From: an uncultured Lachnotalea sp.
GTDB lineage: Bacteria; Bacillota; Clostridia; Lachnospirales; Lachnospiraceae
Length of the DNA stretch: 64,000 bases
Direction: 5' to 3'
Assembly (NCBI GenBank): GCA_947066815.1
Contig: CAMSZT010000009.1
Span: forward strand, 1 to 64,000
The notes beneath the pieces are model-generated. The model did not search any database. It saw only the letters and a program-made list of their open reading frames with translations, and was not told the DNA's origin. Shown piece by piece: positions 15,081 to 24,995 of the stretch. The position numbers and the translations under genes are program-made. The number at the start of each line of letters is the position of its first letter. The stretch's first letter is position 1.

Positions 15081-18000
15081 GTGGCGCAGGCAAAAAAGAG
15101 GACTCAGACACGCAAAGGAAAAACCACGGCAGGAAGGAGTGCGGCGGCCAGGACAAAGAGAAATCCTTCCGCGAAAAAGGCAAAAGAAGAAAAGATGGAA
15201 CCGGCCCTGAAAAAGGAGCTGGTCATTTTCGCGGGCCTGGCTGCCATGATCCTGCTTTTCTGCAGCAATATGCACTGGTGCGGGAAATTCGGCGAGCTGC
15301 TGTACCAGGTGCTCCGGGGAACCTTCGGCATCCTGGGCTATGCGGTTCCCTTCTACCTGTTTTTTATCACCTGCTTTCTTCTCTCCAATGATGGGAGCAG
15401 GAGAGCGGTCATCCGGGTCCTGGTATCCGCGGTGGTGCTGGTGGTGCTCTGTGGGATCGCCACACTTCTGGCAGTCAATGAGTATGACGGAGCCCTGACC
15501 CTGGCAGATTACTATAAACAGGCGCCGGGCACTTTAAGCGGCGGGCTTTTGGGAGGGATGTGCCTGAAGCTCCTCTATCCGGCGCTGGGGATGGTGGGCG
15601 CTTATGTGGTGCTGATCCTTCTGGCCATGGCCGGCATTGTGGTGACAACACAGAAGTCGCTTCTGAACCCGATTCAGAAGGGCGGAAAAAAAGTGTACGA
15701 TACGGCCAGGGAAGATCTGGCCAGACGCCACGAGATCCGGATGGAGCGGGCGGAGGAGCGGAAAAAATGCCGGGCAGACAGGAAGGTCCGGGGCGTTTCC
15801 ATGGATACGGAGATCGTAGAGGAGGCGGCGGAGCCTGTGCCGGAGCCGGAGAAGCCCAAAAAGGCGGATAAGAGAAGGCGGGCGGAAAAAGAGACGGACG
15901 GGAAGGCGGCGGACGTTTTTACAGGGGAGATCCACGGAATGCAGGGCGGCTATCTGACGGAAGACGGAGACGATGGAGAAACCGGATCGGAGGAGGTATC
16001 CCCTGGAGGAGAATTCCCGTACGGGGAGGAGCCGCCTTGTGAAGAAGCAGTATATATGGAAGAAATAGGCCCGCTGAAGGCGGAGCGGGTGAAGAGCACC
16101 CTGTCGGAGCTGGATGCCCTGGCAGAACGGGGACAAAAAGGAGAGGATCCGGGGCCGGGGATCCCTCTTTACCGGATCCCTCCCGTGGAGGCGGCAGAGC
16201 CCTCCTGGGAGGAGGAGCCGGAGACAGCCCGGGAGCCGGAGGATGCCTGGGGCTCGGAGGAAGCCAGACGGATGGAGGCGGCCTGGGAGGCGGAAGCGGC
16301 CCCGGAGGAAGCCGGACGGGCGGAGACAGCCTGGGAGCCGGGAGCGGTTTCGGAACCGGAGACGGCCGGGCAGGAGGAGGCGCTCCAAAGCGGAGAGGAA
16401 GCGTTCCCCGGTGAAACCCGGCGGATCGTGACGGCGGGGGGGAAGGTCATCGAGGTGGAGGCGGATCCCACGGAGCCGGATCCCATCGCGGCGAAGCGGG
16501 CGAAGGCCGCCGAGGGAGCCGTGTCCGCCGGGAGCGCCTTTCCACAGGAGGAGTCCGTTTTCCGGTCCGATGGAGGCGGCCGGGGAAGTTCGGGGAGCGT
16601 CCGTTTTACGGACATGTCCCCGGGCAGCAGAAAGGCGTCTGCAGGCAGTGCCGGACCGGCGGGGACCGGCCGGATATCGCCGGAGCGGAGGGGCGGCCGT
16701 CCGGAACCGGCAGAGCGGCCGGAGGCCCCGGGCCGCCCGCAGGAGCCGAAGCGTCCGCCGAAGCCTTATGTGAGGCCGCCCTTTTCTCTTCTCAGGCAGG
16801 GGGACCGGAGGGTGAAGAACCGGGACGCGGAGCTTCGGGAGACGGCCGTCAAGCTGCAGCAGACCCTGCGGAACTTCGGCGTGGGCGTGACGGTGACCAA
16901 CATCAGCTGCGGGCCCTCCGTGACCAGGTATGAGCTGACCCCGGAGCAGGGAGTCAAGGTGAGCCGGATCGTGTCGCTGACCGACGACATCAAGTTAAAC
17001 CTGGCAGCGGCGGACATCCGCATCGAGGCGCCTATCCCCGGCAAGTCGGCAGTGGGGATCGAGGTGCCCAACAGAGAGAACATGACGGTGGCCTTCCGGG
17101 ACGTGATCGAGTCGGAGGAATTCCGGGCCTTTCCGTCGAAGCTGGCCTTTGCCGTGGGGCGGGACATCGCCGGGCAGACGGTGGTGACGGACATGGCCAG
17201 GATGCCCCATCTTCTGATCGCCGGGGCCACCGGATCCGGAAAATCCGTCTGTATCAATACCCTGATCATGAGCATCCTCTACAAGGCGGAGCCCTCGGAG
17301 GTAAAGCTGATTATGATCGACCCCAAGGTGGTGGAGCTGAGCGTTTACAACGGGATCCCCCATCTGATGATCCCGGTGGTGACGGATCCCAAAAAGGCGG
17401 CCGGGGCCCTGAACTGGGCGGTGGCCGAGATGACGGACCGCTACAAAAAATTTGCGGGCTTCAATGTGAGGGATCTGAAGGGCTACAACGAAAAACTGAA
17501 GAGCGAGGCGGAGGACGGGGAGGAGGTGACTCCCCTGCCCCATGTGGTCATCATCGTGGACGAACTTTCCGACCTGATGATGGTCTCGCCGGGGGAGGTG
17601 GAGGATGCCATCTGCCGGCTGGCCCAGATGGCCAGGGCGGCCGGGATCCATCTGGTGCTGGCGACCCAGCGGCCCTCCGTCAACGTGATCACGGGCCTCA
17701 TCAAGGCCAACGTGCCCTCCAGGATCGCCTTTTCCGTGTCGTCGGGGGTGGATTCCAGGACCATCATCGACATGAACGGGGCGGAAAAGCTCCTGGGGAA
17801 GGGCGACATGCTCTTTTACCCTTCCGGGTACCAGAAGCCGGTCCGGGTGCAGGGAGCCTTTGTCTCGGACGACGAGGTGTCAAAGGTGGTGGAGTTCCTT
17901 TCCGAGAATGCCGACACGGACTACAGCATGGACGTGGAAAACCGGGTGAACGCCTCCTCCGGCTTTGAGGGCGGCGGGGAGCGGGACGCCTATTTCGCGG

Positions 18001-18194
18001 ATGCGGGCCGGTTCCTGATCGAGAAGGAGAAGGGCTCCATCGGCATGCTCCAGAGGGCCTTCAAGGTCGGCTTCAACCGGGCGGCCCGGATCATGGACCA
18101 GCTTGCCGAGGCTGGCGTGGTTGGGGAGGAGGAGGGGACGAAGCCGAGAAAGGTTCTCATGACCCTGGAGGAGTTCGAAGAGCTTTTGTCATAA
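15081..18194 (+). CDS. ftsK: DNA translocase FtsK/SpoIIIE
   Basis: A 1037-residue septal DNA pump that clears chromosome ends at division or moves DNA into the forespore. A basic N terminus is followed by about four transmembrane helices (residues ~45-190). A very long acidic, Glu/Pro/Ala-rich linker follows (~205-560). The RecA-like motor has Walker A GATGSGKS near 714 and a Walker B-like [12 protein letters not shown]. The winged-helix gamma domain ([17 protein letters not shown]), which reads KOPS/SRS sites, is at the C terminus. The GTG at 15081 is chosen because GGAGGAAT sits six bases upstream and the promoter lies between it and the upstream in-frame ATG. Confidence 0.95.
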   Translation: MAQAKKRTQTRKGKTTAGRSAAARTKRNPSAKKAKEEKMEPALKKELVIFAGLAAMILLFCSNMHWCGKFGELLYQVLRGTFGILGYAVPFYLFFITCFLLSNDGSRRAVIRVLVSAVVLVVLCGIATLLAVNEYDGALTLADYYKQAPGTLSGGLLGGMCLKLLYPALGMVGAYVVLILLAMAGIVVTTQKSLLNPIQKGGKKVYDTAREDLARRHEIRMERAEERKKCRADRKVRGVSMDTEIVEEAAEPVPEPEKPKKADKRRRAEKETDGKAADVFTGEIHGMQGGYLTEDGDDGETGSEEVSPGGEFPYGEEPPCEEAVYMEEIGPLKAERVKSTLSELDALAERGQKGEDPGPGIPLYRIPPVEAAEPSWEEEPETAREPEDAWGSEEARRMEAAWEAEAAPEEAGRAETAWEPGAVSEPETAGQEEALQSGEEAFPGETRRIVTAGGKVIEVEADPTEPDPIAAKRAKAAEGAVSAGSAFPQEESVFRSDGGGRGSSGSVRFTDMSPGSRKASAGSAGPAGTGRISPERRGGRPEPAERPEAPGRPQEPKRPPKPYVRPPFSLLRQGDRRVKNRDAELRETAVKLQQTLRNFGVGVTVTNISCGPSVTRYELTPEQGVKVSRIVSLTDDIKLNLAAADIRIEAPIPGKSAVGIEVPNRENMTVAFRDVIESEEFRAFPSKLAFAVGRDIAGQTVVTDMARMPHLLIAGATGSGKSVCINTLIMSILYKAEPSEVKLIMIDPKVVELSVYNGIPHLMIPVVTDPKKAAGALNWAVAEMTDRYKKFAGFNVRDLKGYNEKLKSEAEDGEEVTPLPHVVIIVDELSDLMMVSPGEVEDAICRLAQMARAAGIHLVLATQRPSVNVITGLIKANVPSRIAFSVSSGVDSRTIIDMNGAEKLLGKGDMLFYPSGYQKPVRVQGAFVSDDEVSKVVEFLSENADTDYSMDVENRVNASSGFEGGGERDAYFADAGRFLIEKEKGSIGMLQRAFKVGFNRAARIMDQLAEAGVVGEEEGTKPRKVLMTLEEFEELLS

Positions 18195-18208
18195 CGGACA
18201 CTTTCGTG

Positions 18209-18250
18209 TTCTCCGCATAAAATATAGGAAGGAAAATTTTATGCGGAGAA
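18209..18250 (+). promoter_or_regulatory. Perfect 15-bp inverted repeat covering the murE ribosome binding site
   Basis: TTCTCCGCATAAAAT (18209-18223) and ATTTTATGCGGAGAA (18236-18250) are exact inverted copies around a 12-base loop. The likely murE SD (GGAG, 18245-18248) is in the right arm, so the folded mRNA would hide it. There is no U tract. It could be a translational control hairpin or a repeat. Confidence 0.6.
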
Positions 18251-18254
18251 ATTC

Positions 18255-19772
18255 ATGGTATTGAGCAGTCTGCTGTCCCATGTGGGATATATCAGGCTCC
18301 GGGGAAGCGCCGGAATGAATGTGACAGGGATCACCTGCGATTCCAGGGAGGTGAAGGAGGGCGACATGTTCGTCTGTCTGGATGGCTTTAAACAGGACGG
18401 CCACCGGTTTGCGGGGGAAGCCCTGGAAAGGGGGGCCTCCGTGGTGGTCATGGAGGAGAGGAACCGGGAGGCGGGACGGATGGAAAAGCAGTTTTCGGGC
18501 TCCGGGAGAAGACAGACGGAGGCGGCCCTCCTGCTGGTGGCCTCCACGAGGCGGGCATTCTCCCCGCTGGCGGCGGCTTTTTATGGATACCCCCTGCGGT
18601 CCATGACCTCGGTGGCGGTGACGGGGACCAAGGGAAAGACCACGACGGCCTACATGCTCCGGGGGATCCTGGAGGCAGCGGGCCATAAAACGGGGCTCAT
18701 CGGCACCAACGGGGCCTTTCTGGGGGATAAGAAGCTCTTCATCTCCCACACCACGCCGGAGGCCCACGAGCTGCAGCGGATCCTGCGGGAGATGAAGGAT
18801 TCCGGCTGTACCCACGTGGTCATGGAGGTATCCTCCCAGGGGATCAAGATGGAACGGGTGGCGGACCTGCATTTTCAGTGCGGCATTTTTACCAACCTTT
18901 CCCCGGACCATATCGGGCCGGGGGAGCATGAGAGCTTTGAGGACTATCTGTACCAGAAGAGCCGTCTATTTTTAAACTGTGACACGGGGATCGTCAACCG
19001 GGACGACAGATGGGCCGGGGAGGTGACGGCCAGGGCTTCCTGCCGGCTGCTCACCTACGGGCTCTCGGAGGGGGATTTCCGGGCGGAGGGTATGGCCCGG
19101 TATAAGGACGGCCGGATGCTGGGCTGTGAATACCGGCTGCGCAGGGAGGTACCGGGATCCGGGGGAGACGGGGAGACCGTTTTCCTGCCTCTCCCCGGAG
19201 AGTACAACATCCGGAACAGCCTGGCGGCTATCGCGGCGGCAGAGCGGCTCGGCGTACCGGTGCGGACGGCGGCAGAGGCCCTCAGGGGCGTCCGGGTGCC
19301 CGGCCGTATGGAGGTGGTCTCCGGGAACAACCACCTGTGGGTGATCGTGGACTACGCCCACAACGAGGACAGCATGGAGAATCTGTTGAAGACCCTGAAG
19401 GCCTATGAGCCCCGCCGTCTGATCTGCGTTTTTGGCTGCGGAGGGAACCGTTCCCGGCTGAGAAGGACCGGCATGGGGCGGGCCGCGGGCGCCTGGGCGG
19501 ATATTTCCGTGGTGACGGAGGATAATTCCAGATATGAGCCTCTGGAGGAGATCCTTTCCTCCATCGAGGAGGGTCTCCGGGAAACGGGCGGCGAGTACGT
19601 GGTCATCCCGGACAGGAGGGAGGCCATCGGCTACGCCGTCCGCCACGGCAAGGTGGGCGACATCATTGCCGTCATCGGAAAGGGCCACGAGGAATATCAG
19701 GAGACAAGGGGATCCCGGACACCTTTTTCCGACAGGGGGGAGGTGCTCAGGGCCTTATCTACCTATAAATGA
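18255..19772 (+). CDS. murE: MurE-type UDP-N-acetylmuramyl-tripeptide synthetase (divergent)
   Basis: A 505-residue Mur ligase that adds the third stem amino acid to UDP-MurNAc-L-Ala-D-Glu. The N-terminal domain binds the UDP part. The central ATPase has GTKGKTTT (about residues 121-128), and the C-terminal domain has DYAHNEDSMENLL and GKGHEEYQ. The diaminopimelate-recognition motif DNPR is DNSR here (TEDNSRYEP), and the middle motif reads NLSPDHIGPGEH rather than the usual DHLD-x-H. It is therefore a divergent MurE whose amino-acid specificity is uncertain. Its start is set by GGAG six bases before the ATG. murF follows 12 bases later. Confidence 0.88.
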   Translation: MVLSSLLSHVGYIRLRGSAGMNVTGITCDSREVKEGDMFVCLDGFKQDGHRFAGEALERGASVVVMEERNREAGRMEKQFSGSGRRQTEAALLLVASTRRAFSPLAAAFYGYPLRSMTSVAVTGTKGKTTTAYMLRGILEAAGHKTGLIGTNGAFLGDKKLFISHTTPEAHELQRILREMKDSGCTHVVMEVSSQGIKMERVADLHFQCGIFTNLSPDHIGPGEHESFEDYLYQKSRLFLNCDTGIVNRDDRWAGEVTARASCRLLTYGLSEGDFRAEGMARYKDGRMLGCEYRLRREVPGSGGDGETVFLPLPGEYNIRNSLAAIAAAERLGVPVRTAAEALRGVRVPGRMEVVSGNNHLWVIVDYAHNEDSMENLLKTLKAYEPRRLICVFGCGGNRSRLRRTGMGRAAGAWADISVVTEDNSRYEPLEEILSSIEEGLRETGGEYVVIPDRREAIGYAVRHGKVGDIIAVIGKGHEEYQETRGSRTPFSDRGEVLRALSTYK

Positions 19773-19784
19773 GAGGAAAAACGT

Positions 19785-21173
19785 ATGGAACGGACGACGG
19801 TAAAAGACATTGTGCGGGCGACAGGGGGGAGACTCCTTGCGGGGGACGAAAACCTTCCTTTAAAAAACGTGAGCATTGATTCCCGGGCCATGAGGGGGCA
19901 GGACCTGTTCGTGCCCCTGATCGGGGCCAGGTCCGACGCCCACGACTATCTGGCCCAGGCCATCGGGAACGGGGCGGCGGCGGTACTCTGTTCCCGGGAC
20001 ATGGAGCCCCTGGCAGGAGCCGCCTGGATCCGGGTGGAGGACACCCTGAAGGCCCTGCAGGCAGTGGGAAGAGATTACCGGGAGCGGATAGGAATTCCAG
20101 TCATCGGCATTACCGGAAGCGTGGGCAAGACCACCACCAGGGAGATGACGGCCACGGCCCTGGGCGCAGGCTTTCAGGTCTTTAAGACCGCAAAAAATTT
20201 CAACAGCGACATTGGGCTCCCGGTCACCCTGACGGAGATGGGGGAGGGGGATGAAGTGGCGGTGCTGGAGATGGGCATGAGCGACTTCGGGGAGATGGAG
20301 GTCCTCTCCTCCCTGGCCAGGCCCCAGGCGGCGGTGATCACCAACATCGGCGTGGCCCACATCGAGCAGCTTGGGACCAGGGAGAATATTTTTAAGGAGA
20401 AGCTCAAGATCGCCTCGTCCATGGAGCCGGGGAGCGCGCTGATCCTGAACGGGGACGACGAGTATCTGAAGACGGTGCCGGCGGACTGTGGTTTTAGGCG
20501 GATCTTTTACGGCTTTGGCGAAAACTGCGCCTTCCGGGCGGAGCAGGTCCGGCTCACGGAGGAGGGCACGGAATTCACGGCCCTGTGCGGGGAGGAGCGG
20601 GTGCAGGTCCGGCTCCCGGTCCCCGGCCGGCATCTGGTCCTGGACGCCCTGGCGGCCCTGGCGGCGGCCTCTCTCTGGGGGGTCCCCCCGGTGCGGGCGG
20701 CGAAGGCCCTGGAGGGTTTTTCCGGCTTTCAAAACCGGCAGCAGATATTCAGGCTTGCGGATTTTACCCTCATCGACGATACCTACAACGCGAGCCCTGA
20801 TTCCATGCGTGCGGCCCTGGAGGTCCTTGACGGCATGAAGGCGGCCGGGAAAAAGGTGGCGGTCCTGGCGGACATGATGGAGCTGGGGGAGGAGACCCGG
20901 CGCTTCCACCGGGAGGTGGGGCAGTTTGCGGCCGGCCGGTCGGTGGACTTCCTGGTCTGTGTCGGGGAGCTGGCAAAGGAGATCGGAGCGGGTTTTCTCG
21001 CAGAGCGGGCGGCGGCGGGCAGGCCTGCAGAGGATGCGGTGCGGTTTTTCGCCTCCGGCGAGGAAGCGTTTCCTTTCTTAAAGACCCAGGCAGGAAGCGG
21101 AAATCTGCTGCTGCTCAAGGGCTCCAATGCGATGAAGCTTTCCCAAGCGGCAGCGGCCCTGAAAGAACTGTAG
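19785..21173 (+). CDS. murF: UDP-N-acetylmuramoyl-tripeptide-D-alanyl-D-alanine ligase
   Basis: A 462-residue Mur ligase that adds D-Ala-D-Ala to complete the UDP-MurNAc-pentapeptide. The ATP site GITGSVGKTTTRE (about residues 106-118), KNFNSDIGLPVTL, ITNIGVAHIEQLG and DDTYNASPDSM are all diagnostic for MurF. GAGAGGAAAA precedes the ATG. It lies between murE and priA; mraY and murD are not in the window, so the division/cell-wall cluster is split in this genome. Confidence 0.97.
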   Translation: MERTTVKDIVRATGGRLLAGDENLPLKNVSIDSRAMRGQDLFVPLIGARSDAHDYLAQAIGNGAAAVLCSRDMEPLAGAAWIRVEDTLKALQAVGRDYRERIGIPVIGITGSVGKTTTREMTATALGAGFQVFKTAKNFNSDIGLPVTLTEMGEGDEVAVLEMGMSDFGEMEVLSSLARPQAAVITNIGVAHIEQLGTRENIFKEKLKIASSMEPGSALILNGDDEYLKTVPADCGFRRIFYGFGENCAFRAEQVRLTEEGTEFTALCGEERVQVRLPVPGRHLVLDALAALAAASLWGVPPVRAAKALEGFSGFQNRQQIFRLADFTLIDDTYNASPDSMRAALEVLDGMKAAGKKVAVLADMMELGEETRRFHREVGQFAAGRSVDFLVCVGELAKEIGAGFLAERAAAGRPAEDAVRFFASGEEAFPFLKTQAGSGNLLLLKGSNAMKLSQAAAALKEL

Positions 21174-21202
21174 CATTTTTTACGGAAAGAGACGAAACAT
21201 AT

Positions 21203-23413
21203 ATGTTGAGACCATATGCTGACGTCATTGTCGACATTACCCATACGGCGGTGGACCGGGTGTTCCAGTATGAGATCCCGGAGGAGCTCTCGGAACAGGT
21301 CCGACTGGGAGCGAGAGTTCGGGCGCCTTTCGGCCAGGGAAACCGGATCCGGGACGGTTATATCATCGGTTTTTCGGAAAAACCGGATTATGACCCTCTT
21401 AAGATCAAAAAGCTGGAGGCCGTCTGCGGGGACGGGATGCCCATCGAGGGGCAGCTGATCCGCCTGGCGGCCTGGATGAAGGAGCGGTACGGCGGCACCA
21501 TGATCCAGGCGTTAAAGACGGTGCTTCCCGTGAAGCGCAAGCTTAAGGCCGTGGAAAAAAAATACCTGGTGCGGAAGGTGAGACGGGAGGAGTGCGAGGC
21601 GCTTCTGGCCTTTTATCGGAGGAAGAACCAGAAGGCCAGGGTGCGGCTTCTGGAGGCTTTTCTGGAGGACGAGACGCTTCCCTACGAGATGGTGGTGCAG
21701 AAGCTCCGGGTGTCGGCGGCCTCCGTGCGGCCCTTCCTGGAACAGGGGATCTGTGCCCTGGAGACAAAGCGCAGCTTCCGGGCCCCTTTCGGGAGGGGGG
21801 AGGCCTCGGGGGAGCGGGTACGGCTCAACGGGGAGCAGCTTGCGGCCGTATCGGGGATCCTCTCCGCCTTTCGGGGGGACAGACGGCCCTGCTATCTCCA
21901 CGGGATCACCGGCAGCGGGAAGACGGAGGTCTATATGGAGGTGATCCGCCAGGTGGCGGCGGAGGGGAAGCAGGCCATCGTGCTGATCCCGGAGATCGCC
22001 CTGACCTGGCAGACGGTCATGCGGTTTTACCGGCAGTTCGGGGACCGGGTGTCCATCGTCCACTCCAGGCTTTCGGCCGGGGAGAAGTCGGACCAGATGG
22101 AGCGGGCGAGGCGGGGCGGCCTGGATATCATGATCGGCCCCCGCTCCGCCCTCTTTACCCCTTTTCCGAACCTGGGGCTGATCATCATCGACGAGGAGCA
22201 CGAGGCGGCCTACAAGAGCGAGACGGTCCCCAGATACCATGCCGTCGACACGGCCATAAAACGGTGCGAGCTGGCGGGGGCCATGACGATCCTGGGCTCG
22301 GCCACTCCCTCGGCCTCCTCCTATTACCGGGCCCAGAACGGGGAGTACCATTTTTTCCAGATGAAGACCAGGGCCAAGGAGGAGAGCACCCTGCCCTCGG
22401 TGGAGATCGTCGATCTGAGGGAGGAGCTCAAGGCGGGAAACCGGGGGATCTTCAGCCGGAGGCTCAAGGAGCTGATGGGGGAGACCTTAAAGCGGGGGGA
22501 GCAGATCCTGCTCTTCTTGAACCGGAGGGGCTATGCGGGCTTTGTCTCCTGCCGTTCCTGCGGGAAGGCGGTCAAATGTCCCCACTGTGACGTGAGCCTC
22601 AAAGTCCACCGGGACGGGACCCTGAAATGCCATTACTGCGGGTACGAGACGGCCATTCCGAAGGCCTGCCCCTCCTGCGGTTCCGGATACATTGCCGGGT
22701 TCGGGACGGGAACCCAGAAGGTGGAAGCCTTGGTGAAGGCCATGTTCCCGGAGGCGGGCGTCCTGCGGATGGACATGGACACCACCTCGAAGAAGGGCAG
22801 CCACGACGCCATCCTGTCTGCCTTTGCCGACGGAAAGGCGGACATCCTCGTGGGCACCCAGATGATCGTCAAGGGCCATGATTTCCCAAGGGTGACGCTG
22901 GTGGGGATCCTGGCGGCGGACTTATCCCTCTATTCCGGCGGCTACGAGGCGGGGGAGCGGACCTTCTCGCTGCTCACCCAGGCGGCGGGCCGGGCGGGGC
23001 GGGACAGCCTTCCCGGCCACGTGGTGATCCAGAGCTATTCGCCGGACAATTACAGCGTGGAGGCGGCGGCGAGCCAGGACTACGAGGGATTTTACTGGCA
23101 CGAGATCCTCTACCGGAAGCTCCTCCGGTATCCGCCGGTCTACCGGATGCTGGCCCTGCTCATCACCTCCAGGGAGGAGGCGGCGGCAGAGGCCATGGCT
23201 GAGACCGTGAGGCGGAAGGCCGAGGAGACGGATGCGGAGGGGGTCCTGGAGCTTCTGGGGCCGGCGAAGGCCTCCGTGGCAAAGATCAACGATGTTTACC
23301 GGTATCTGTTTTATGCGAAGTGCGAGGAGGAGGAGCCCCTTCTGGAGCTGAAGCGGAGGCTGGAGGTCCTCGACTGGGGGAAGCAGGTACAATATCAGTT
23401 TGATATGGAATAA
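21203..23413 (+). CDS. priA: Primosomal replication-restart helicase PriA
   Basis: A 736-residue 3'-to-5' helicase that reloads the replisome at stalled forks. The N-terminal 3'-DNA-end-binding domain includes VDRVFQYEIPEEL and FGQGNRIRDGYI. The helicase motifs are GITGSGKTEVY (about residues 232-242), DEEHEAAYK, GSATPS and QAAGRAGR. A zinc-binding insertion has paired cysteines (CRSCGKAVKCPHC, CHYCG, CPSCGSG, about 450-495). Length and order are complete. The stop codon overlaps a long upstream extension of the next frame, which is not coding. Confidence 0.97.
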   Translation: MLRPYADVIVDITHTAVDRVFQYEIPEELSEQVRLGARVRAPFGQGNRIRDGYIIGFSEKPDYDPLKIKKLEAVCGDGMPIEGQLIRLAAWMKERYGGTMIQALKTVLPVKRKLKAVEKKYLVRKVRREECEALLAFYRRKNQKARVRLLEAFLEDETLPYEMVVQKLRVSAASVRPFLEQGICALETKRSFRAPFGRGEASGERVRLNGEQLAAVSGILSAFRGDRRPCYLHGITGSGKTEVYMEVIRQVAAEGKQAIVLIPEIALTWQTVMRFYRQFGDRVSIVHSRLSAGEKSDQMERARRGGLDIMIGPRSALFTPFPNLGLIIIDEEHEAAYKSETVPRYHAVDTAIKRCELAGAMTILGSATPSASSYYRAQNGEYHFFQMKTRAKEESTLPSVEIVDLREELKAGNRGIFSRRLKELMGETLKRGEQILLFLNRRGYAGFVSCRSCGKAVKCPHCDVSLKVHRDGTLKCHYCGYETAIPKACPSCGSGYIAGFGTGTQKVEALVKAMFPEAGVLRMDMDTTSKKGSHDAILSAFADGKADILVGTQMIVKGHDFPRVTLVGILAADLSLYSGGYEAGERTFSLLTQAAGRAGRDSLPGHVVIQSYSPDNYSVEAAASQDYEGFYWHEILYRKLLRYPPVYRMLALLITSREEAAAEAMAETVRRKAEETDAEGVLELLGPAKASVAKINDVYRYLFYAKCEEEEPLLELKRRLEVLDWGKQVQYQFDME

Positions 23414-23465
23414 AAGCGGCAGTTTGGAACAGAAACTATCTAAGGAACAGGAAAGGATGCGTATT

Positions 23466-23933
23466 ATGGCACTGAGATTGATTCGGGAGATCGGGGACGA
23501 GGTACTGACCAAGAGGGCGAAGGAGGTAAAGGCGATGACGCCGCGGACGGAAAAGCTGATCGCGGACATGCTGGAGACCATGTATGAGTCGGAGGGAGTC
23601 GGTCTCGCGGCGCCCCAGGTGGGGATCTTAAAGCGGATCGTGGTGATCGATATCGGGGACGGGCCGCTGGTGTTGGTCAATCCGGTGATCCTTAAGACGG
23701 AGGGGGAGCAGACCGGGCCGGAGGCCTGCTTAAGCGTCCCCGGCAAGCAGGGAACGGTGACGAGGCCGAACTACGTGGTGGTCCGTGCCATGGACGAGCA
23801 CATGGTGGAGCGGGAGGTCGAGGCGGAGGAGCTTTTGGCCCGCGCGATCTGTCATGAGTGCGACCATCTGGAGGGGAAGCTCTATGTGGAGTTCGTCGAG
23901 GGAGAACTGGAGGACGTGACCGACGAGGAGTAG
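23466..23933 (+). CDS. def: Peptide deformylase
   Basis: A 155-residue metalloprotease that removes the N-formyl group from new proteins. All three motifs are present: GVGLAAPQVG (about residues 41-50), EACLSVPG with the metal-binding Cys, and HECDHLEG with both His ligands and the catalytic Glu. The ATG at 23466 (MALRLIREIGDEVL) is preferred to the one at 23457 because AAAGGA is eight bases upstream. It is followed by fmt, its functional partner. Confidence 0.96.
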   Translation: MALRLIREIGDEVLTKRAKEVKAMTPRTEKLIADMLETMYESEGVGLAAPQVGILKRIVVIDIGDGPLVLVNPVILKTEGEQTGPEACLSVPGKQGTVTRPNYVVVRAMDEHMVEREVEAEELLARAICHECDHLEGKLYVEFVEGELEDVTDEE

Positions 23934-24047
23934 GAGGCGTCCCGGCCTGTGTGAAAATAAGGAGTAATTTAAATTTTTCTTAAAAAAGTGTGAAAAGTGC
24001 AGTTTTTGCGGAAAAACAGAGTATACTGGAAGATGGAGGAAAGGCTT

Positions 24048-24992
24048 ATGAAGCTTGTATTTATGGGAACGCCGGAGTTTTCCGTCCCGTCCCTCGAGGC
24101 CCTGGTCGGCGGCCACGAGGTGGCGGCGGTGGTGACCCAGCCGGATAAACGGAAGGGGCGGGGGAAGGAGATGCAGATGCCGCCGGTGAAGGAGGCGGCC
24201 CTTGCCCATGGGATCCCGGTTTTCCAGCCGGAGAGGATCCGGGGCAACGCAGAGTTCCTGGAAATCCTCAGGGGGATCCGGCCGGCCGCCATCGTGGTGG
24301 CGGCTTTCGGGCAGCTTCTCCCGAAGGAGGTTCTCACACTTCCGGAATACGGATGCATCAACATCCATGCGTCGCTGCTTCCGAAGTACCGGGGTGCGGC
24401 CCCCATCCAGTGGGCGGTCATTGACGGGGAGAGGGAGACCGGGATCACCACCATGTATATGGAGGAGGGGCTGGACACGGGAGACATGCTCCTGAAGACC
24501 GTCATTCCCATCGAGGCGGACGAGACCGGCGGAAGCCTCCACGATAAGCTGGCGGCGGCCGGCGGGCCCCTGATCCTTGAGACCCTTGCGGGGCTTTTGG
24601 AGGGGACGATCCGGCGGGTGCCCCAGACGGGGGAGACCTGTTATGCGAGGATGCTCACTAAGGCCATGGGCAGGGTGGACTGGTCCATGAGCGCGGCGGC
24701 CATCGAGCGGCTGGTCCGGGGGCTTTCGCCCTGGCCTGGGACCTACAGCCGCCTGGGAGGCCGGACGGTGAAATTCTGGCGGACAAAGGTCTGCGGTGAC
24801 GATGGTTTCTCCGGGAAGGAGAAGCCGGCGCCCGGCACGGTGGCGGCGGTGACGAAGGACGCCATTATCATTCAGACCGGAGACGGGCTCCTGGCAGTGA
24901 AGGAGCTGCAGCCTGAGGGGAAGAAGCGGATGGACGCGGGGGCATTCCTGCGGGGCTATCCCCTCCGGGTTGGAGACAAGATGGAGGGATAA
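24048..24992 (+). CDS. fmt: Methionyl-tRNA formyltransferase
   Basis: A 314-residue enzyme that formylates initiator Met-tRNA with 10-formyl-THF. The N terminus MKLVFMGTPEFSVPSLEAL, the active-site INIHASLLPKYRGAAPIQWA (quoted in part: HASLLPKYRGAAP) and the D in EGLDTGDML are diagnostic. The C-terminal OB-fold binds tRNA. The ATG at 24048 has GGAGGAAAGG just before it. A TATACT at 24022 could be a -10 but has no good -35. It ends three bases before yugP. Confidence 0.97.
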   Translation: MKLVFMGTPEFSVPSLEALVGGHEVAAVVTQPDKRKGRGKEMQMPPVKEAALAHGIPVFQPERIRGNAEFLEILRGIRPAAIVVAAFGQLLPKEVLTLPEYGCINIHASLLPKYRGAAPIQWAVIDGERETGITTMYMEEGLDTGDMLLKTVIPIEADETGGSLHDKLAAAGGPLILETLAGLLEGTIRRVPQTGETCYARMLTKAMGRVDWSMSAAAIERLVRGLSPWPGTYSRLGGRTVKFWRTKVCGDDGFSGKEKPAPGTVAAVTKDAIIIQTGDGLLAVKELQPEGKKRMDAGAFLRGYPLRVGDKMEG

Positions 24993-24995
24993 GAG

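Noticed and set aside
21592-22590. 332-codon plus-strand frame inside priA
   Set aside because: Gly/Ala/Arg-rich translation with no family motif; priA in the other frame is complete.
24022-24027. TATACT as -10 of an fmt promoter
   Set aside because: No acceptable -35 hexamer at 16-18 bases; kept only as a remark.
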